A stretch of 64,000 nt of DNA from JBLHZY01 sp047631555 (GCA_047631555.1 JBLHZY010000001.1:1339930-1403929); one strand, 5' to 3'. Numbered from the stretch's first letter, positions 35,347-44,508 are shown. Made by a program: numbers and translations. Notes: generated by a model from the letters alone, not told the origin.

Positions 35347-35952
35347 TTAGATTTTCGCCCGAAGATGCACCGCCCCAAAGGAGACGCCGGGGCAAAGATG
35401 CAGCTCAATATCCGCGATGTGATCAAAGCCAAGCGCGCGATAAAACGGCGCCGCAGTCAGCGTGCTCTGACAATGCAATATCCGCGCGCCCGCCGCTTTG
35501 GCCGCCCCCATCGCATGACGCATCAACGCGCTGCCAATCCCGGCGCGGGTGTGATCCTGATGGGTCACCACATGGCGAATGTGGGCCATATCCGCCGGCC
35601 CCACGCCGCCTTGCGGGCCGACCCATGTCCACCCGCCCGCACCGACCAAAGCGCCGCCAGGCCCCTCGGCCACGTAATAAGTTCCGCTGGTCAAAAGCCG
35701 CGGGTTGGCGCGCGCAATAAGCGGCAGGATATCGGCCAAAGTCTCGCGATCATAATCCGCCCGCAACAGCGCCGGATAGGCCCTTGAGAGCAGCCGATCA
35801 AGCGCGTCGAAATCATGCGGGCGCGCGGTGCGGATGGAGAAATAGGCTGGGGCTTGCTCAACCCGAGCGGCGGCTTGGCTGCGCCGCAAATCTTGATCTG
35901 GCGGGCAATCCAAACACGGATCAAGCGAAGCAATCGGGGCATCTGGTAACAT
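35347..35952 (-). CDS. GNAT family N-acetyltransferase
   Basis: A 201-residue acetyltransferase: an N-terminal extension of about 40 residues with a CxxC-like LDPCLDCPPDQ stretch, then the GNAT core with VTHQDHTRAGIGSALMRHAM (acetyl-CoA motif A) near residue 130 and FYRALGFDHIADIEL. Substrate unknown. A 9-bp perfect hairpin (35178-35199) lies downstream and could mark the transcript end, although it has no T-run. Confidence 0.82.
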   Translation of the reverse strand: MLPDAPIASLDPCLDCPPDQDLRRSQAAARVEQAPAYFSIRTARPHDFDALDRLLSRAYPALLRADYDRETLADILPLIARANPRLLTSGTYYVAEGPGGALVGAGGWTWVGPQGGVGPADMAHIRHVVTHQDHTRAGIGSALMRHAMGAAKAAGARILHCQSTLTAAPFYRALGFDHIADIELHLCPGVSFGAVHLRAKI

Positions 35953-36090
35953 GGGTCTTCTCCGTTGGGCTAATGGGCGATCTGGGGCCCGAGGATTTCT
36001 CGGGTTGGGGATCGCGCGGCCTTTGGGAAAAGAAAAAGCCGCGCGAGGGGTTCTCTGCGCGACTTGCTCTATCTTGGTATGTCGGAAGGC

Positions 36091-36258
36091 TTACTTGATC
36101 TTGCCTTCTTTGTACTCGACATGCTTGCGCACAACAGGGTCATACTTACGCACGACCATCTTTTCGGTCATCGTACGCGCATTCTTTTTGGTCACGTAAA
36201 AGTGCCCTGTGTCTGCTGTCGAGTTCAGACGGATTTTGATTGTGGTTGGCTTAGCCAT
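36091..36258 (-). CDS. rpmG: 50S ribosomal protein L33
   Basis: A 55-residue large-subunit protein; MAKPTTIKIRLNSTADTGHF, then TEKMVVRKYDPVVRKHVEYK is the standard L33 sequence. It is the C- (zinc-free) type, lacking the CxxC pairs. The longer upstream open frame was ignored because translation starts at MAKPTT. Confidence 0.97.
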   Translation of the reverse strand: MAKPTTIKIRLNSTADTGHFYVTKKNARTMTEKMVVRKYDPVVRKHVEYKEGKIK

Positions 36259-36575
36259 TTTAAAACTCCGGTTCGTCGTGCAACGGGTTGGCATGGCCGC
36301 CCGTGAAATCCTTGAAGCCCGCCTTGTAACGCGCTGAGGGGCCGAGTCAACCACTTCTGTCGCACATCCGACCAGTTGTTGAGAGTTTATTTACCCGCGC
36401 GGGCATCTGCGCCCATGCGCGGCGCTCAATCCGGTCGGTTCCCCGCCCCCTTTGGCGGCTTTTCACCCGCCAAAAGCCGTTTGCGCCAAATCAATGCATC
36501 CCCCGCATTTCCCTGCTCAAATACCCCAAGAACGGCGCATTTTACGCGCCAACACCCTCCAAAAGGAGCGACCCC
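36259..36575. other. 317-bp intergenic region
   Basis: Holds the promoter and leader of rpmG on the minus strand and of the SDR gene on the plus strand (AAAAGGAG before its ATG). A stem TTTGGCGG/CCGCCAAA at 36451-36474 lacks a T-run. No ORF with coding character. Confidence 0.5.
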
Positions 36576-37328
36576 ATGACCCAGACAACACATGACTTCA
36601 CCGCCCAAACCGCCATCGTCACCGGCGCAGGGGCCGGGATTGGCCGCGCCACAGTGCGCATGCTGGCAAAAGCTGGCGCGCGGGTGATCGCCACGGATAT
36701 TAGCGAAGAGCGGCTTGCCGCGCTCAAGGCCGAAAAGCTCGGCGATGTGATCACTGTGGCGGGCGATATCTCCAAACCCGACCTGCCCGCAGCCCTGCTC
36801 AAAGCCGCCGCTGGCCCGGTGCATATCCTCGTCAATAACGCCGGCATCATGGACAGTTTCCTGCCCGCCGCCGAAGTGGATGACGCCACATGGGAGCGGG
36901 TGATGGCGGTCAATCTTACCGCCGTGATGCGGCTCAACCGCGCCGTTCTGCCCGGCATGATTGCTGCCAAATCCGGCGCGATCATCAATATCGGCTCCGA
37001 AGCGGGGCTGCGCGGCTCTTGCTCAGGCGCGGCCTATGCCGCCTCAAAACACGCGATCAACGGGCTGACCAAACACATGGCCTTTATGTATGGCCCCGCG
37101 GGCATTCGCAGCAATGTGGTGGCGCCCGGCGCTGTGGAAACCTCGATCGAGGCGCCCTTTGCCTCTGAATTTGCCGCCACGCGGATCGGGCCGATCCTGC
37201 AAACAACCCTGCCCGGCGTCGCCCAACCAGAGCAATTGGCCGCGACGATCTGTTGGCTCGCCTCCGAGGCGGCCTCCAACATCAACGGGGCGATTATCCC
37301 CTGCGATGGCGGCTGGTCGGCGCTGTAA
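36576..37328 (+). CDS. SDR family oxidoreductase
   Basis: A 250-residue classical short-chain dehydrogenase/reductase: NAD(P)-binding TGAGAGIGRATV (about residues 16-27), NNAGIMD near 88, catalytic Ser in IINIGSEAG (near 137) and YAASK (Tyr/Lys near 152-156), and the C-terminal NINGAIIPCDGGWS. It resembles FabG-like and sugar/steroid dehydrogenases; substrate unknown. A good ribosome-binding site precedes it and no partner gene is adjacent. Confidence 0.88.
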   Translation: MTQTTHDFTAQTAIVTGAGAGIGRATVRMLAKAGARVIATDISEERLAALKAEKLGDVITVAGDISKPDLPAALLKAAAGPVHILVNNAGIMDSFLPAAEVDDATWERVMAVNLTAVMRLNRAVLPGMIAAKSGAIINIGSEAGLRGSCSGAAYAASKHAINGLTKHMAFMYGPAGIRSNVVAPGAVETSIEAPFASEFAATRIGPILQTTLPGVAQPEQLAATICWLASEAASNINGAIIPCDGGWSAL

Positions 37329-37336
37329 TCCGCGCC

Positions 37337-37386
37337 CAATCCACGCGCCAAACTTGCCGCGCCAATCCGCGCCAAACTTGCCGCGC
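37337..37386. repeat. Two-copy tandem repeat of 24-26 bp
   Basis: GCGCCAAACTTGCCGCGC occurs twice in tandem, each preceded by CAATCC, directly after the SDR stop codon. Confidence 0.8.
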
Positions 37387-37410
37387 AAACCCGCCTCGCG
37401 CGCCTGCCAA

Positions 37411-37444
37411 ATAAAGAGCGCACGGGAAATCCCCCGTGCCTCTT
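37411..37444 (-). terminator. Probable terminator of rnpB
   Basis: On the minus strand GCACGGG and CCCGTGC pair across a six-base loop, followed by GCTCTTTATTT. It lies about 27 bp past the predicted 3' end of the RNase P RNA. Confidence 0.6.
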
Positions 37445-37470
37445 TGCTCACTCAACCCTGAAAAATAATA

Positions 37471-37885
<415 letters not shown>

Positions 37886-37893
37886 AATGGCAT

Positions 37894-38670
37894 TTAGGCG
37901 CTTGGGGCGGGCTGGTCAACGGCAAAGCGCGCCGCAAGATCCTGTGCAAGCGCCAAATCAATGCCATCAAAGCCCCCCGCAAAGCCCTGACGAAACCGCA
38001 AGCGAAACGCCCCGAGCAAGGCCTCAAACGGCACCTCAACATCATAGCCAAACGCCGCCAGCGCCCGCAGCATCATATCCCGATCCGCGCCCTGCCCGGC
38101 AATCTTCCCGGCAATCTTGCCTGTGGGCAAAACATCCCCCGCCCCAACTGCCAAACCCGCGCGCACAAGCCGCGCCCAATCAAAGCGCGCTCCGGGATCA
38201 AATTTGCGCCCCGGTGCCATGTCGGAATGGCCAATCACCCGGCTGGCAGGGATCGCCCAGCGCGCCATGATGCCGGCCAATAGCCCCTCAAGCGCATCCA
38301 TCTGCGCGGCTGAAAAGGGCGCGTTTCCAAGGTTGGAAAGCTCAATCCCAATCGAGCGCGAATTGACATCCCGCACATCGCCCCAAGCCCCCGCGCCTGC
38401 ATGCCATGCCCGCGCATCCTCTTGAACCAATTGACTTATTTGCCCGCGCGCGCAGATCACATAATGCGCCGAGACCTCCGCCACGGGATCGCAAAGCCGC
38501 GCGATTGCGGCCTCTGCGCTCTTCATCGCCGTGTAATGGAGGACGATAATATCGGGCCGCGCCCCGCCGCGCCGTGGCCCGCAATTGGGCGACGGACGCT
38601 GCGATATATCAGCGCTGAGCGGCAAGCCGGAAAGGCGCTGGATCCCATGTGCAGGCAAAGCCGTCGCCAT
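37894..38670 (-). CDS. N-acetylmuramoyl-L-alanine amidase (AmpD-like)
   Basis: A zinc amidase of the Amidase_2 fold that cleaves the muramyl-L-alanine bond. Motifs: IIVLHYTAM with the first zinc His, AHYVICARGQI, AWHAGAGAWGDV, NSRSIGIELSN and GHSDMAPGRKFDPG with the remaining ligands. The C-terminal KIAGKIAGQG contains a 12-bp tandem duplication. The start is unsure: ATG 38670 overlaps the upstream gene by 62 bp, while TTG 38625, nearer the fold, overlaps it by 17 bp. The longest frame (from 38841) is not credible. Confidence 0.85.
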   Translation of the reverse strand: MATALPAHGIQRLSGLPLSADISQRPSPNCGPRRGGARPDIIVLHYTAMKSAEAAIARLCDPVAEVSAHYVICARGQISQLVQEDARAWHAGAGAWGDVRDVNSRSIGIELSNLGNAPFSAAQMDALEGLLAGIMARWAIPASRVIGHSDMAPGRKFDPGARFDWARLVRAGLAVGAGDVLPTGKIAGKIAGQGADRDMMLRALAAFGYDVEVPFEALLGAFRLRFRQGFAGGFDGIDLALAQDLAARFAVDQPAPSA

Positions 38671-39304
38671 CGGGATCAATGCCCTGCGGATCGCGCTTGG
38701 GACCGCCGCGCTTGAGGAAATCTTCCTGCGCCGCTGCGGGCGAACCGTATTTCGCACAGTTGCGCTGATAGCGGCTTTGCGCGGCAATAATCGAGCGGCT
38801 ATAGATGCTTTGCCCAACCAAATTTGTGGTCGAAAGCGCATATTGAACCAGCGTCGCGGCGCCCCCCGAGCTTGTCGGAACAGACGTCGGCGCGATCACT
38901 TTATATGCCTCGCGTTGCGCGGCGATCTTCTGGGCATTGGTCTCAATCGTTTCGCGCTCGGTCACCGCGCCAAAATCGTTCTCATCCGAAATGCCCGGGT
39001 TGCTGGTATCAAGCACATAAGGCGTGGCTGGAGCCTCATCGCCGCCAAGGGCCGCAATCGCATCCGCGCCAATCGCGGCGTCCGATCCGGCCGCCGGGGG
39101 CACAATCGCATTCGTTTGCGCGCCCGAACTTGCGCCCGCCTGCGCACTTGCGCCTGAAAGCGACGCCTCGCGTTTGGCCCGCTCGGTCTCGTAATTGGTA
39201 TAGGTGTCAAATCCGACGCCCGCGCCGCTATTGGGCACGGCAGGATCGCAAGCCGCCAAAGCAGAAAGCGCCAAAACCGGAACGATAAATCGCAAAGAAC
39301 TCAT
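38609..39304 (-). CDS. Lipoprotein with C-terminal excalibur-like calcium-binding motif
   Basis: A 231-residue exported lipoprotein: signal SSLRFIVPVLALSALAAC with lipid Cys near residue 19, a long Ala/Ser/Gly-rich linker, and a C-terminal domain (about 175-231) containing RNCAKYGSPAAAQEDFLKRG and DPDGDGFACTWDPAPF. The DxDGDGxAC pattern with the earlier cysteine is the excalibur type. Its gene overlaps that of the AmpD-like amidase, suggesting a cell-wall-related function. Confidence 0.75.
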   Translation of the reverse strand: MSSLRFIVPVLALSALAACDPAVPNSGAGVGFDTYTNYETERAKREASLSGASAQAGASSGAQTNAIVPPAAGSDAAIGADAIAALGGDEAPATPYVLDTSNPGISDENDFGAVTERETIETNAQKIAAQREAYKVIAPTSVPTSSGGAATLVQYALSTTNLVGQSIYSRSIIAAQSRYQRNCAKYGSPAAAQEDFLKRGGPKRDPQGIDPDGDGFACTWDPAPFRLAAQR

Positions 39305-39341
39305 AGCCGTATCCACTTCACCCAAGCCTATTGGCCTGTAA

Positions 39342-40829
39342 CTACCACCATTTCGCAGGCTTGGAAACAAACCCAGCCGCCTGTTCAAGCGAATGTGCGA
39401 TATTCAGCAGATCGCCCTCTTCCCATGGCCGCCCAATCAGCTGCAAGCCAAGCGGCAAGCCCGCAGAATCAAGCCCCGTGGGCACCGCAATCCCCGGCAA
39501 TCCAGCCAGGTTCACCGTGACCGTGAAGACATCATTGAGATACATCGCGATCGGGTCCGCATCGCTCATCCCGCCAAGCTCAAAGGCCGAAGAGGGCGTC
39601 GCGGGCGTCAGGATCGCATCGACCCCTTGCGCAAACACCGTCTCAAAATCGCGCTTGATCAGGGTGCGGACTTTGCGCGCGCGGTTGTAATAGGCGTCAT
39701 AAAACCCCGCCGAAAGCACATAAGTCCCAACCATCACGCGCCGCTGGACCTCATGGCCGAACCCTTGCGCGCGGGTCTTTTCATACATGTCGTCAATCGC
39801 ATCGCCCGCGGCGAGCTTGGCCCGGTGGCCATAACGAACCCCATCATAGCGCGCGAGGTTCGAAGAGGCCTCGGCCGGCGCGATCACATAGTAAGCAGGC
39901 AGCGCGTATTTCGTATGCGGCAGGCTGATATCAACGATCTCAGCGCCCGCATCGCGCAACATCGCCGTGCCATCTTCCCAAAGCTTGGCGATCTCAGCGG
40001 GCATGCCCTCCATGCGATATTCCGCCGGTATACCGATCTTTTTGCCGCGAATATCGCCCGTAAGCGCCGCTTCAAAGTTTGGAACGGCCAAATCCGCGCT
40101 GGTCGAATCCTTGCCGTCATGGCCGCACATTGCCTCAAGCATGATCGCAGAATCGCGCACGGTTTTGGTCATCGGGCCGGCTTGATCAAGGCTTGAGGCA
40201 AAGGCCACAACGCCCCAACGAGAGCAGCGCCCATATGTCGGCTTGATGCCGGTGATGCCGGTAAAGGCCGCGGGCTGGCGGATCGAGCCGCCCGTATCTG
40301 TGCCGGTTGCGCCAAGGCAAAGATCGGCCGCAACCGCGCTCGCCGAGCCGCCCGAAGAGCCGCCGGGCGTCAATTTCGCCTCATCGCCTGCGCGCCGCCA
40401 AGGATTGACCGCATTGCCATACACGGAGGTCTCATTCGACGAACCCATGGCGAATTCATCCATGTTCAGCTTGCCCAGCATCACCGCGCCTGCATCAAAC
40501 AACTGGCTGGTGATCGTGCTTTCATATTCCGGCTTGAAGCCCTCAAGAATGGCCGAAGCGGCTTGGGTCGGCACGCCTTTGGTGCAGAACAAATCCTTAA
40601 TTCCCAAAGGGATACCGCACATGTCCGGGGCATCGCCTGCCTTGATCCGCACATCCGCCGCCGCCGCCTGCGCGCGGGCAATTTCGGGCGTGTTATGAAC
40701 AAATGCGCCCAAAGCATCCGCGCCCTCAATCGCGCCAAGGCAGGCCTCCGTCAGCTCAACCGAGGTCAACTCACCCTTGCGCAAAGCATCGCGCGCACCG
40801 GCAATCGTCAGTGTATTCAACTCACCCAT
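39342..40829 (-). CDS. gatA: Aspartyl/glutamyl-tRNA amidotransferase subunit A
   Basis: Amidase subunit of GatCAB, which converts Glu-tRNA(Gln) (and Asp-tRNA(Asn)) to the amidated forms. The 495-residue product has the Ser-cisSer-Lys triad in IPLGIKDLF (Lys near 78) and LTPGGSSGGSASAVAADLCL (Ser residues near 153 and 177; cis-Ser in GTDTGGSIRQPAAFTG). It starts five bp after gatC; gatB is not adjacent, a common alphaproteobacterial arrangement. Confidence 0.96.
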   Translation of the reverse strand: MGELNTLTIAGARDALRKGELTSVELTEACLGAIEGADALGAFVHNTPEIARAQAAAADVRIKAGDAPDMCGIPLGIKDLFCTKGVPTQAASAILEGFKPEYESTITSQLFDAGAVMLGKLNMDEFAMGSSNETSVYGNAVNPWRRAGDEAKLTPGGSSGGSASAVAADLCLGATGTDTGGSIRQPAAFTGITGIKPTYGRCSRWGVVAFASSLDQAGPMTKTVRDSAIMLEAMCGHDGKDSTSADLAVPNFEAALTGDIRGKKIGIPAEYRMEGMPAEIAKLWEDGTAMLRDAGAEIVDISLPHTKYALPAYYVIAPAEASSNLARYDGVRYGHRAKLAAGDAIDDMYEKTRAQGFGHEVQRRVMVGTYVLSAGFYDAYYNRARKVRTLIKRDFETVFAQGVDAILTPATPSSAFELGGMSDADPIAMYLNDVFTVTVNLAGLPGIAVPTGLDSAGLPLGLQLIGRPWEEGDLLNIAHSLEQAAGFVSKPAKWW

Positions 40830-40834
40830 CGCGC

Positions 40835-41122
40835 CTACTCCACAACTTTGGGCACAGCGAAAAAGCCTTCGCGTGCATCCGGCGCATTGGCCAAAATCTT
40901 ATCCTGATACCCGCCGTCGGTGACGATATCTTCGCGCCGCTTAAGCCGCTGTGGGGTCACCGATGTCATCGGCTCAACGCCCTCAACATCGACCTCAGAG
41001 AGCTGCTCAATAAAGCCCAAAATGGCGTTGAACTCATCGGCCAGCGCCGGAAGCGCCTCTTCAGGGACGCGAATGCGCGCAAGCTTGGCCACACGGCGGG
41101 CAGTTTCTGTATCGATCGACAT
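40835..41122 (-). CDS. gatC: Aspartyl/glutamyl-tRNA amidotransferase subunit C
   Basis: The 95-residue GatC stabilises GatA in the amidotransferase complex. Signatures: VAKLARIRVPEEALPALADE, ILGFIEQLSEVDVEGVEPM and a C-terminal REDIVTDGGYQDKILANAP. It is the first gene of the gatCA pair. Confidence 0.96.
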   Translation of the reverse strand: MSIDTETARRVAKLARIRVPEEALPALADEFNAILGFIEQLSEVDVEGVEPMTSVTPQRLKRREDIVTDGGYQDKILANAPDAREGFFAVPKVVE

Positions 41123-41161
41123 CGCTAGGCTCCGAATACATCTGGATATTTGCCCCCGCGT

Positions 41162-41893
41162 TTAGCGCGCCGCGCGCCCGCCTTCAAGCATATGCCGCCG
41201 ATAGGCCTCAATGAACCACGCAAGCATCGCGCCATTGATGCTGTGCCAAAGGAAATGCGTGCCATATGGCCAGGCCTCGCACAGCGGCAAATCGATGGTG
41301 CGGATGGTCAGCGAGATCAGCATCACAGCCAAACCAATCGCCAAATTACGCGCCAATCGCGGCGCGCGGCGCATCACCGCAAGGATATAAAGCCCAAGGA
41401 TCGACGGAACAGGAAAATACCCCGCCGAAGAGCCAAGCAGCGTTATCCGCTGAAACATCGGCGCAAGGGCAACATTGAACGGCAGGAAAAACAAAACCAG
41501 CCCGCTGCCGCTCAGCCAATTGCGCCAAGGAAGGCCGCTCTGCCCGCCGCTCTGCCCGCCGCTCTGCCCGCTGCCTTGCCCGCCCTGTGGCCCAAAAATC
41601 GCCGGCAATTGCGCCCCGAGCCCAAACAAAAGCACCGCCACAAACAACATGATCGGCAAGACATCCGCCGCCATCGCCCAATTTGTCGCCGTGGTGTGAA
41701 AGAGAAAGGAACCAATACCCAAGAGAAACAAAATACCACATAAAATTCGCGCCAAAGTAAGCCCTTTGCAGCGTTTCCACATAAAAATTGCCGCGATGAT
41801 AAAGCTGATATTGGTGACCGCATTGAGCGGCTCCGCCCAAAAGCTAAAATCCAGCCGCTCGCAATAGCCGTCCGTTTGGGCAGTCCAATTCAT
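41162..41893 (-). CDS. Ceramidase-family (CREST fold) membrane protein
   Basis: A 243-residue, about seven-helix membrane protein of the alkaline-ceramidase superfamily: DGYCERLDFSFWAEPLNAVTN (in part), GSFLFHTTATNWAMAADVLP and HFLWHSINGAMLAW give the zinc-binding His, Asp and Ser residues of the fold. The loop between helices holds three perfect 12-bp repeats coding GGQS. Whether it cleaves ceramide or another lipid amide in this bacterium is unknown. Confidence 0.82.
   Translation of the reverse strand: MNWTAQTDGYCERLDFSFWAEPLNAVTNISFIIAAIFMWKRCKGLTLARILCGILFLLGIGSFLFHTTATNWAMAADVLPIMLFVAVLLFGLGAQLPAIFGPQGGQGSGQSGGQSGGQSGLPWRNWLSGSGLVLFFLPFNVALAPMFQRITLLGSSAGYFPVPSILGLYILAVMRRAPRLARNLAIGLAVMLISLTIRTIDLPLCEAWPYGTHFLWHSINGAMLAWFIEAYRRHMLEGGRAAR
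41534..41569. repeat. 12-bp tandem repeat, three perfect copies, inside the ceramidase-like gene
   Basis: Unit GCCGCTCTGCCC repeats at 41534, 41546 and 41558, with a degenerate fourth copy after it. In frame it adds Gly-Gly-Gln-Ser repeats to a membrane-protein loop, so copy-number changes keep the frame. Confidence 0.9.
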
Positions 41894-41974
41894 GGTGCGT
41901 TCTCGCCTTATTCAGTTGTTTTCAAGGGTAAAACCAACAAACCGCATAAGAACAATTCGCCAATAACTAAACGA

Positions 41975-42424
41975 TCATCGCCGCTGCGCAAAGAAATCTT
42001 TCAGCAAAGCCTCTGCCTGCGCCGCGCCGATCCCATCATAGACCTCGGGGACATGATGCGCTTGGGGGTGTGAAAAGATCCGCGGCCCCTGCGCCACACC
42101 GCCCGATTTGGGATCGCTCGCGCCGTAATAAACCCGCGCAATCCGCGCCTGCGAAAGGGCCGCGGCGCACATCGGGCATGGCTCCAGCGTCACATATAAA
42201 TCATGGCCCAAAAGCCGCTCTGATCCGGCCGAGCCGCAAGCCGCCCGCAGCGCCAAAATCTCTGCATGGCCGGTGGGATCGCTCAATTCGCGGGTGCGAT
42301 TGCCCGCCGCCGCGACGATCTCGCCGCCCGGCGATACGATCACCGCGCCAACCGGAACCTCGCCGCGCGCGCCCGCCAATCTGGCCTGCTCTAAGGCGGC
42401 CTCCATATGGGATGTGAAACTCAT
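41975..42424 (-). CDS. tadA: tRNA-specific adenosine deaminase
   Basis: Converts A34 to inosine in tRNA-Arg(ACG). The 149-residue zinc deaminase has GHAEILALRAA (His ligand and catalytic Glu near residues 52-54) and PCPMCAAALSQARI (two Cys ligands near 83-86). Length is normal. It is divergent from rluB through about 97 bp. Confidence 0.92.
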   Translation of the reverse strand: MSFTSHMEAALEQARLAGARGEVPVGAVIVSPGGEIVAAAGNRTRELSDPTGHAEILALRAACGSAGSERLLGHDLYVTLEPCPMCAAALSQARIARVYYGASDPKSGGVAQGPRIFSHPQAHHVPEVYDGIGAAQAEALLKDFFAQRR

Positions 42425-42521
42425 GCTGCATCTTTGCCCTGCCCGCGCCGATCAGACAAGCGCTGCGTCGCGCGCCCTAATTCGCCTTCCCAAACGCGCC
42501 CTCCTGCGCTATCGCAGCCCT

Positions 42522-43400
42522 ATGAGCGAACAAAACCCAAAAGACAGCAAAACCCCGGCCGGCGATCGCATCGCCAAAGTTCTTGCGCGCGCAGGCATCG
42601 CCTCGCGCCGCGAAGCCGAGCGGATGATTGCAGAGCGGCGCGTGACCGTGAACGGCAAAGTGATCGACAGCCCCGCCCTTAACGTCACAGATGCTGATAA
42701 AATAACCGTCGATGACAAGCCCGTCGGCGCGCCCGAAGCCGCCCGCCTCTGGCTCTATCACAAACCGCTTGGGCTGGTGACATCCGAGCGCGATGAAAAG
42801 GGCCGCGAGACTGTTTTTGACAATCTCCCCGAAGGCATGCCGCGCGTTGTCAGCGTTGGCCGCCTCGATATCAATTCCGAAGGGCTCTTGCTGCTGACCA
42901 ATGACGGCGGCCTCAAGCGCAAACTTGAGCTGCCCTCAACCGGCTGGTTGCGCAAATACCGCGTCCGCGTCAAAGGCAACCCGACCGAAGACATGCTCAA
43001 ACCGCTGCGCCAAGGCATCACGGTTGATGGGGTGAATTATCAGCCGATGGAGGTCAGCCTCGATCGCCTCCAAGGCGCCAACGCATGGCTGACCATCGGC
43101 ATCCGCGAAGGGCGCAACCGCGAAATTCGCCGCGCCATGGAAGCGATCAATCTTGTGGTGAACCGATTGCTGCGCGTCTCTTACGGGCCCTTTCGTCTCA
43201 ATGAATTGAAGCCCGGCGAGGTCGAGGAAATCAAGCCGCGCGTGCTGCGCGATCAGCTTGGCGTTACGGAGGCCGCTAAGGGCCACGCCGAGCCAAAAGC
43301 CAAGCGCCCCGCTCCAAAACGGACCCGCAAACAAGATGCGCGCCCCGGCCCCAAACGCGAGGGCAATAGCCCTTCCAAAAGGCCGCCAAAACGGGGCTAA
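42522..43400 (+). CDS. rluB: 23S rRNA pseudouridine synthase (RluB/RsuA family)
   Basis: A 292-residue enzyme with an N-terminal S4 domain (residues 12-65, RIAKVLARAGIASRREAERM) and an RsuA-type catalytic domain with the Asp in SVGRLDINSEGLLLLTNDG (near residue 112). The basic C-terminal tail (AKRPAPKRTRKQDARPGPKR) is disordered and probably binds rRNA. RluB modifies U2605 of 23S rRNA in E. coli; RluE/RsuA-like specificity is the alternative. The longer upstream frame overlaps tadA and was not used. Confidence 0.9.
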   Translation: MSEQNPKDSKTPAGDRIAKVLARAGIASRREAERMIAERRVTVNGKVIDSPALNVTDADKITVDDKPVGAPEAARLWLYHKPLGLVTSERDEKGRETVFDNLPEGMPRVVSVGRLDINSEGLLLLTNDGGLKRKLELPSTGWLRKYRVRVKGNPTEDMLKPLRQGITVDGVNYQPMEVSLDRLQGANAWLTIGIREGRNREIRRAMEAINLVVNRLLRVSYGPFRLNELKPGEVEEIKPRVLRDQLGVTEAAKGHAEPKAKRPAPKRTRKQDARPGPKREGNSPSKRPPKRG

Positions 43401-43628
43401 ATTTCTTGTAAATCTTTAAACACCGGGGGCAAATTTCTTTAAACTCTTTAAAGAACGCCTCCCCTTTTCCCTGTTTGCAAAAATCCCCCCAAGCGCGGGC
43501 CTTGCCATAGGTCAAACCCTGATCCTTACGTAAACGCCGTCAAGAAGCCCAAAGCCCGGTCTTTCCCAAAAGCCCGCCTTCGACTATGAACGCGCCTAAG
43601 TCTTAACGAATTTAAGGAGCGCGCCCCC

Positions 43629-44456
43629 ATGGCTGACCTGCTGACAATCGAAAACCTTGGCACCCTTGTGATGCTGATCTTCCTCCAAGCCGTCCTTGGC
43701 TTTGACAACCTGCTTTATATCTCGATCGAGAGCCAACGCGCGCCCGTAGAGAAGCAAAAAGCTGTGCGTTTCTGGGGGATTATCATCGCTGTGGCGCTTC
43801 GGGTCGTCTTGCTGTTTTTGATGATCAACCTGCTCGATGCGCTCTCAGAGCCGTTCTTTATTATGGATTGGGTCGGCGTTTTGGAGGGCGGTGTGAACTT
43901 TGCCACACTGGTCTTTGTGCTCGGCGGTATCTTCATTATGTACACCGCCGTTAAGGAAATCGGCCATATGCTCACCATCAACGATCTGCATACGGATGTG
44001 GGCCATAAGGGCAAGAAATCAGCCGCCCGCGTGGTTGGCTTCATTGTCCTGATGAACCTGATTTTCTCTTTTGATTCAATCCTCTCGGCGATTGCAATCA
44101 CCCAAATCTTCGCGCTCCTCGCCATCGCAATCCTCGTCTCTGGCGCCGGGATGCTCTTGCTCGCAGATACGGTGACAGTCTTCTTGCAGAAAAACCGCAT
44201 GTACGAGGTGCTCGGCCTGTTTATCCTATTGATTGTAGGCGTTGTTTTGCTTGGCGAAGCGGGCCCTGCCGCGGCGCATGCGATGCATGATGATAGCCTC
44301 GCGATCAAGGTTTTTGACTATGATATCATCCCGATGTCCAAATCGACCTTCTACTTCTCGGTCATCGTTTTGGTTGCCGTAGAGGTAATCCAATCGGGCT
44401 ATTCGCGCAAACTTACAGCCGAGCGCCAAGCACAGCGCAAAGCCCAAACCCATTGA
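43629..44456 (+). CDS. TerC family integral membrane protein
   Basis: A 275-residue membrane protein with about seven to nine helices. Conserved acidic motifs VLGFDNLLYISIES near residue 20 and LIFSFDSILSAIAIT near 142 are the TerC metal-coordinating sites. TerC/Alx proteins export Mn2+ and can protect newly secreted metalloenzymes. AAGGAG precedes the ATG. It stands upstream of xpaC-telA, forming a Ter-like stress neighbourhood. Confidence 0.9.
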   Translation: MADLLTIENLGTLVMLIFLQAVLGFDNLLYISIESQRAPVEKQKAVRFWGIIIAVALRVVLLFLMINLLDALSEPFFIMDWVGVLEGGVNFATLVFVLGGIFIMYTAVKEIGHMLTINDLHTDVGHKGKKSAARVVGFIVLMNLIFSFDSILSAIAITQIFALLAIAILVSGAGMLLLADTVTVFLQKNRMYEVLGLFILLIVGVVLLGEAGPAAAHAMHDDSLAIKVFDYDIIPMSKSTFYFSVIVLVAVEVIQSGYSRKLTAERQAQRKAQTH

Positions 44457-44480
44457 TCTGATAGGTCTTTTATGAAACCC

Positions 44481-44508
44481 GCGCATGGCCTATATCTAGG
44501 CCGTGCGC
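44481..44508. promoter_or_regulatory. Long palindrome upstream of the 27-codon ORF
   Basis: GCGCATGGCCTA and TAGGCCGTGCGC form a nearly perfect inverted repeat with a four-base centre, 22 bp before the small ORF start and 25 bp after the terC stop. With no T-run it could be an attenuating hairpin, a weak terminator for terC or an operator. Confidence 0.5.

Noticed and set aside
36451..36474. Hairpin TTTGGCGG/CCGCCAAA as terminator
   Set aside because: No T-run on either side and no gene ends there; kept only as a note in the intergenic entry.
43401..43628. Repeated TTTCTT...TTTAAA stretches after rluB as a possible repeat array or origin
   Set aside because: Only two loose copies in an AT-rich intergenic stretch; no DnaA-box cluster or regular spacing.
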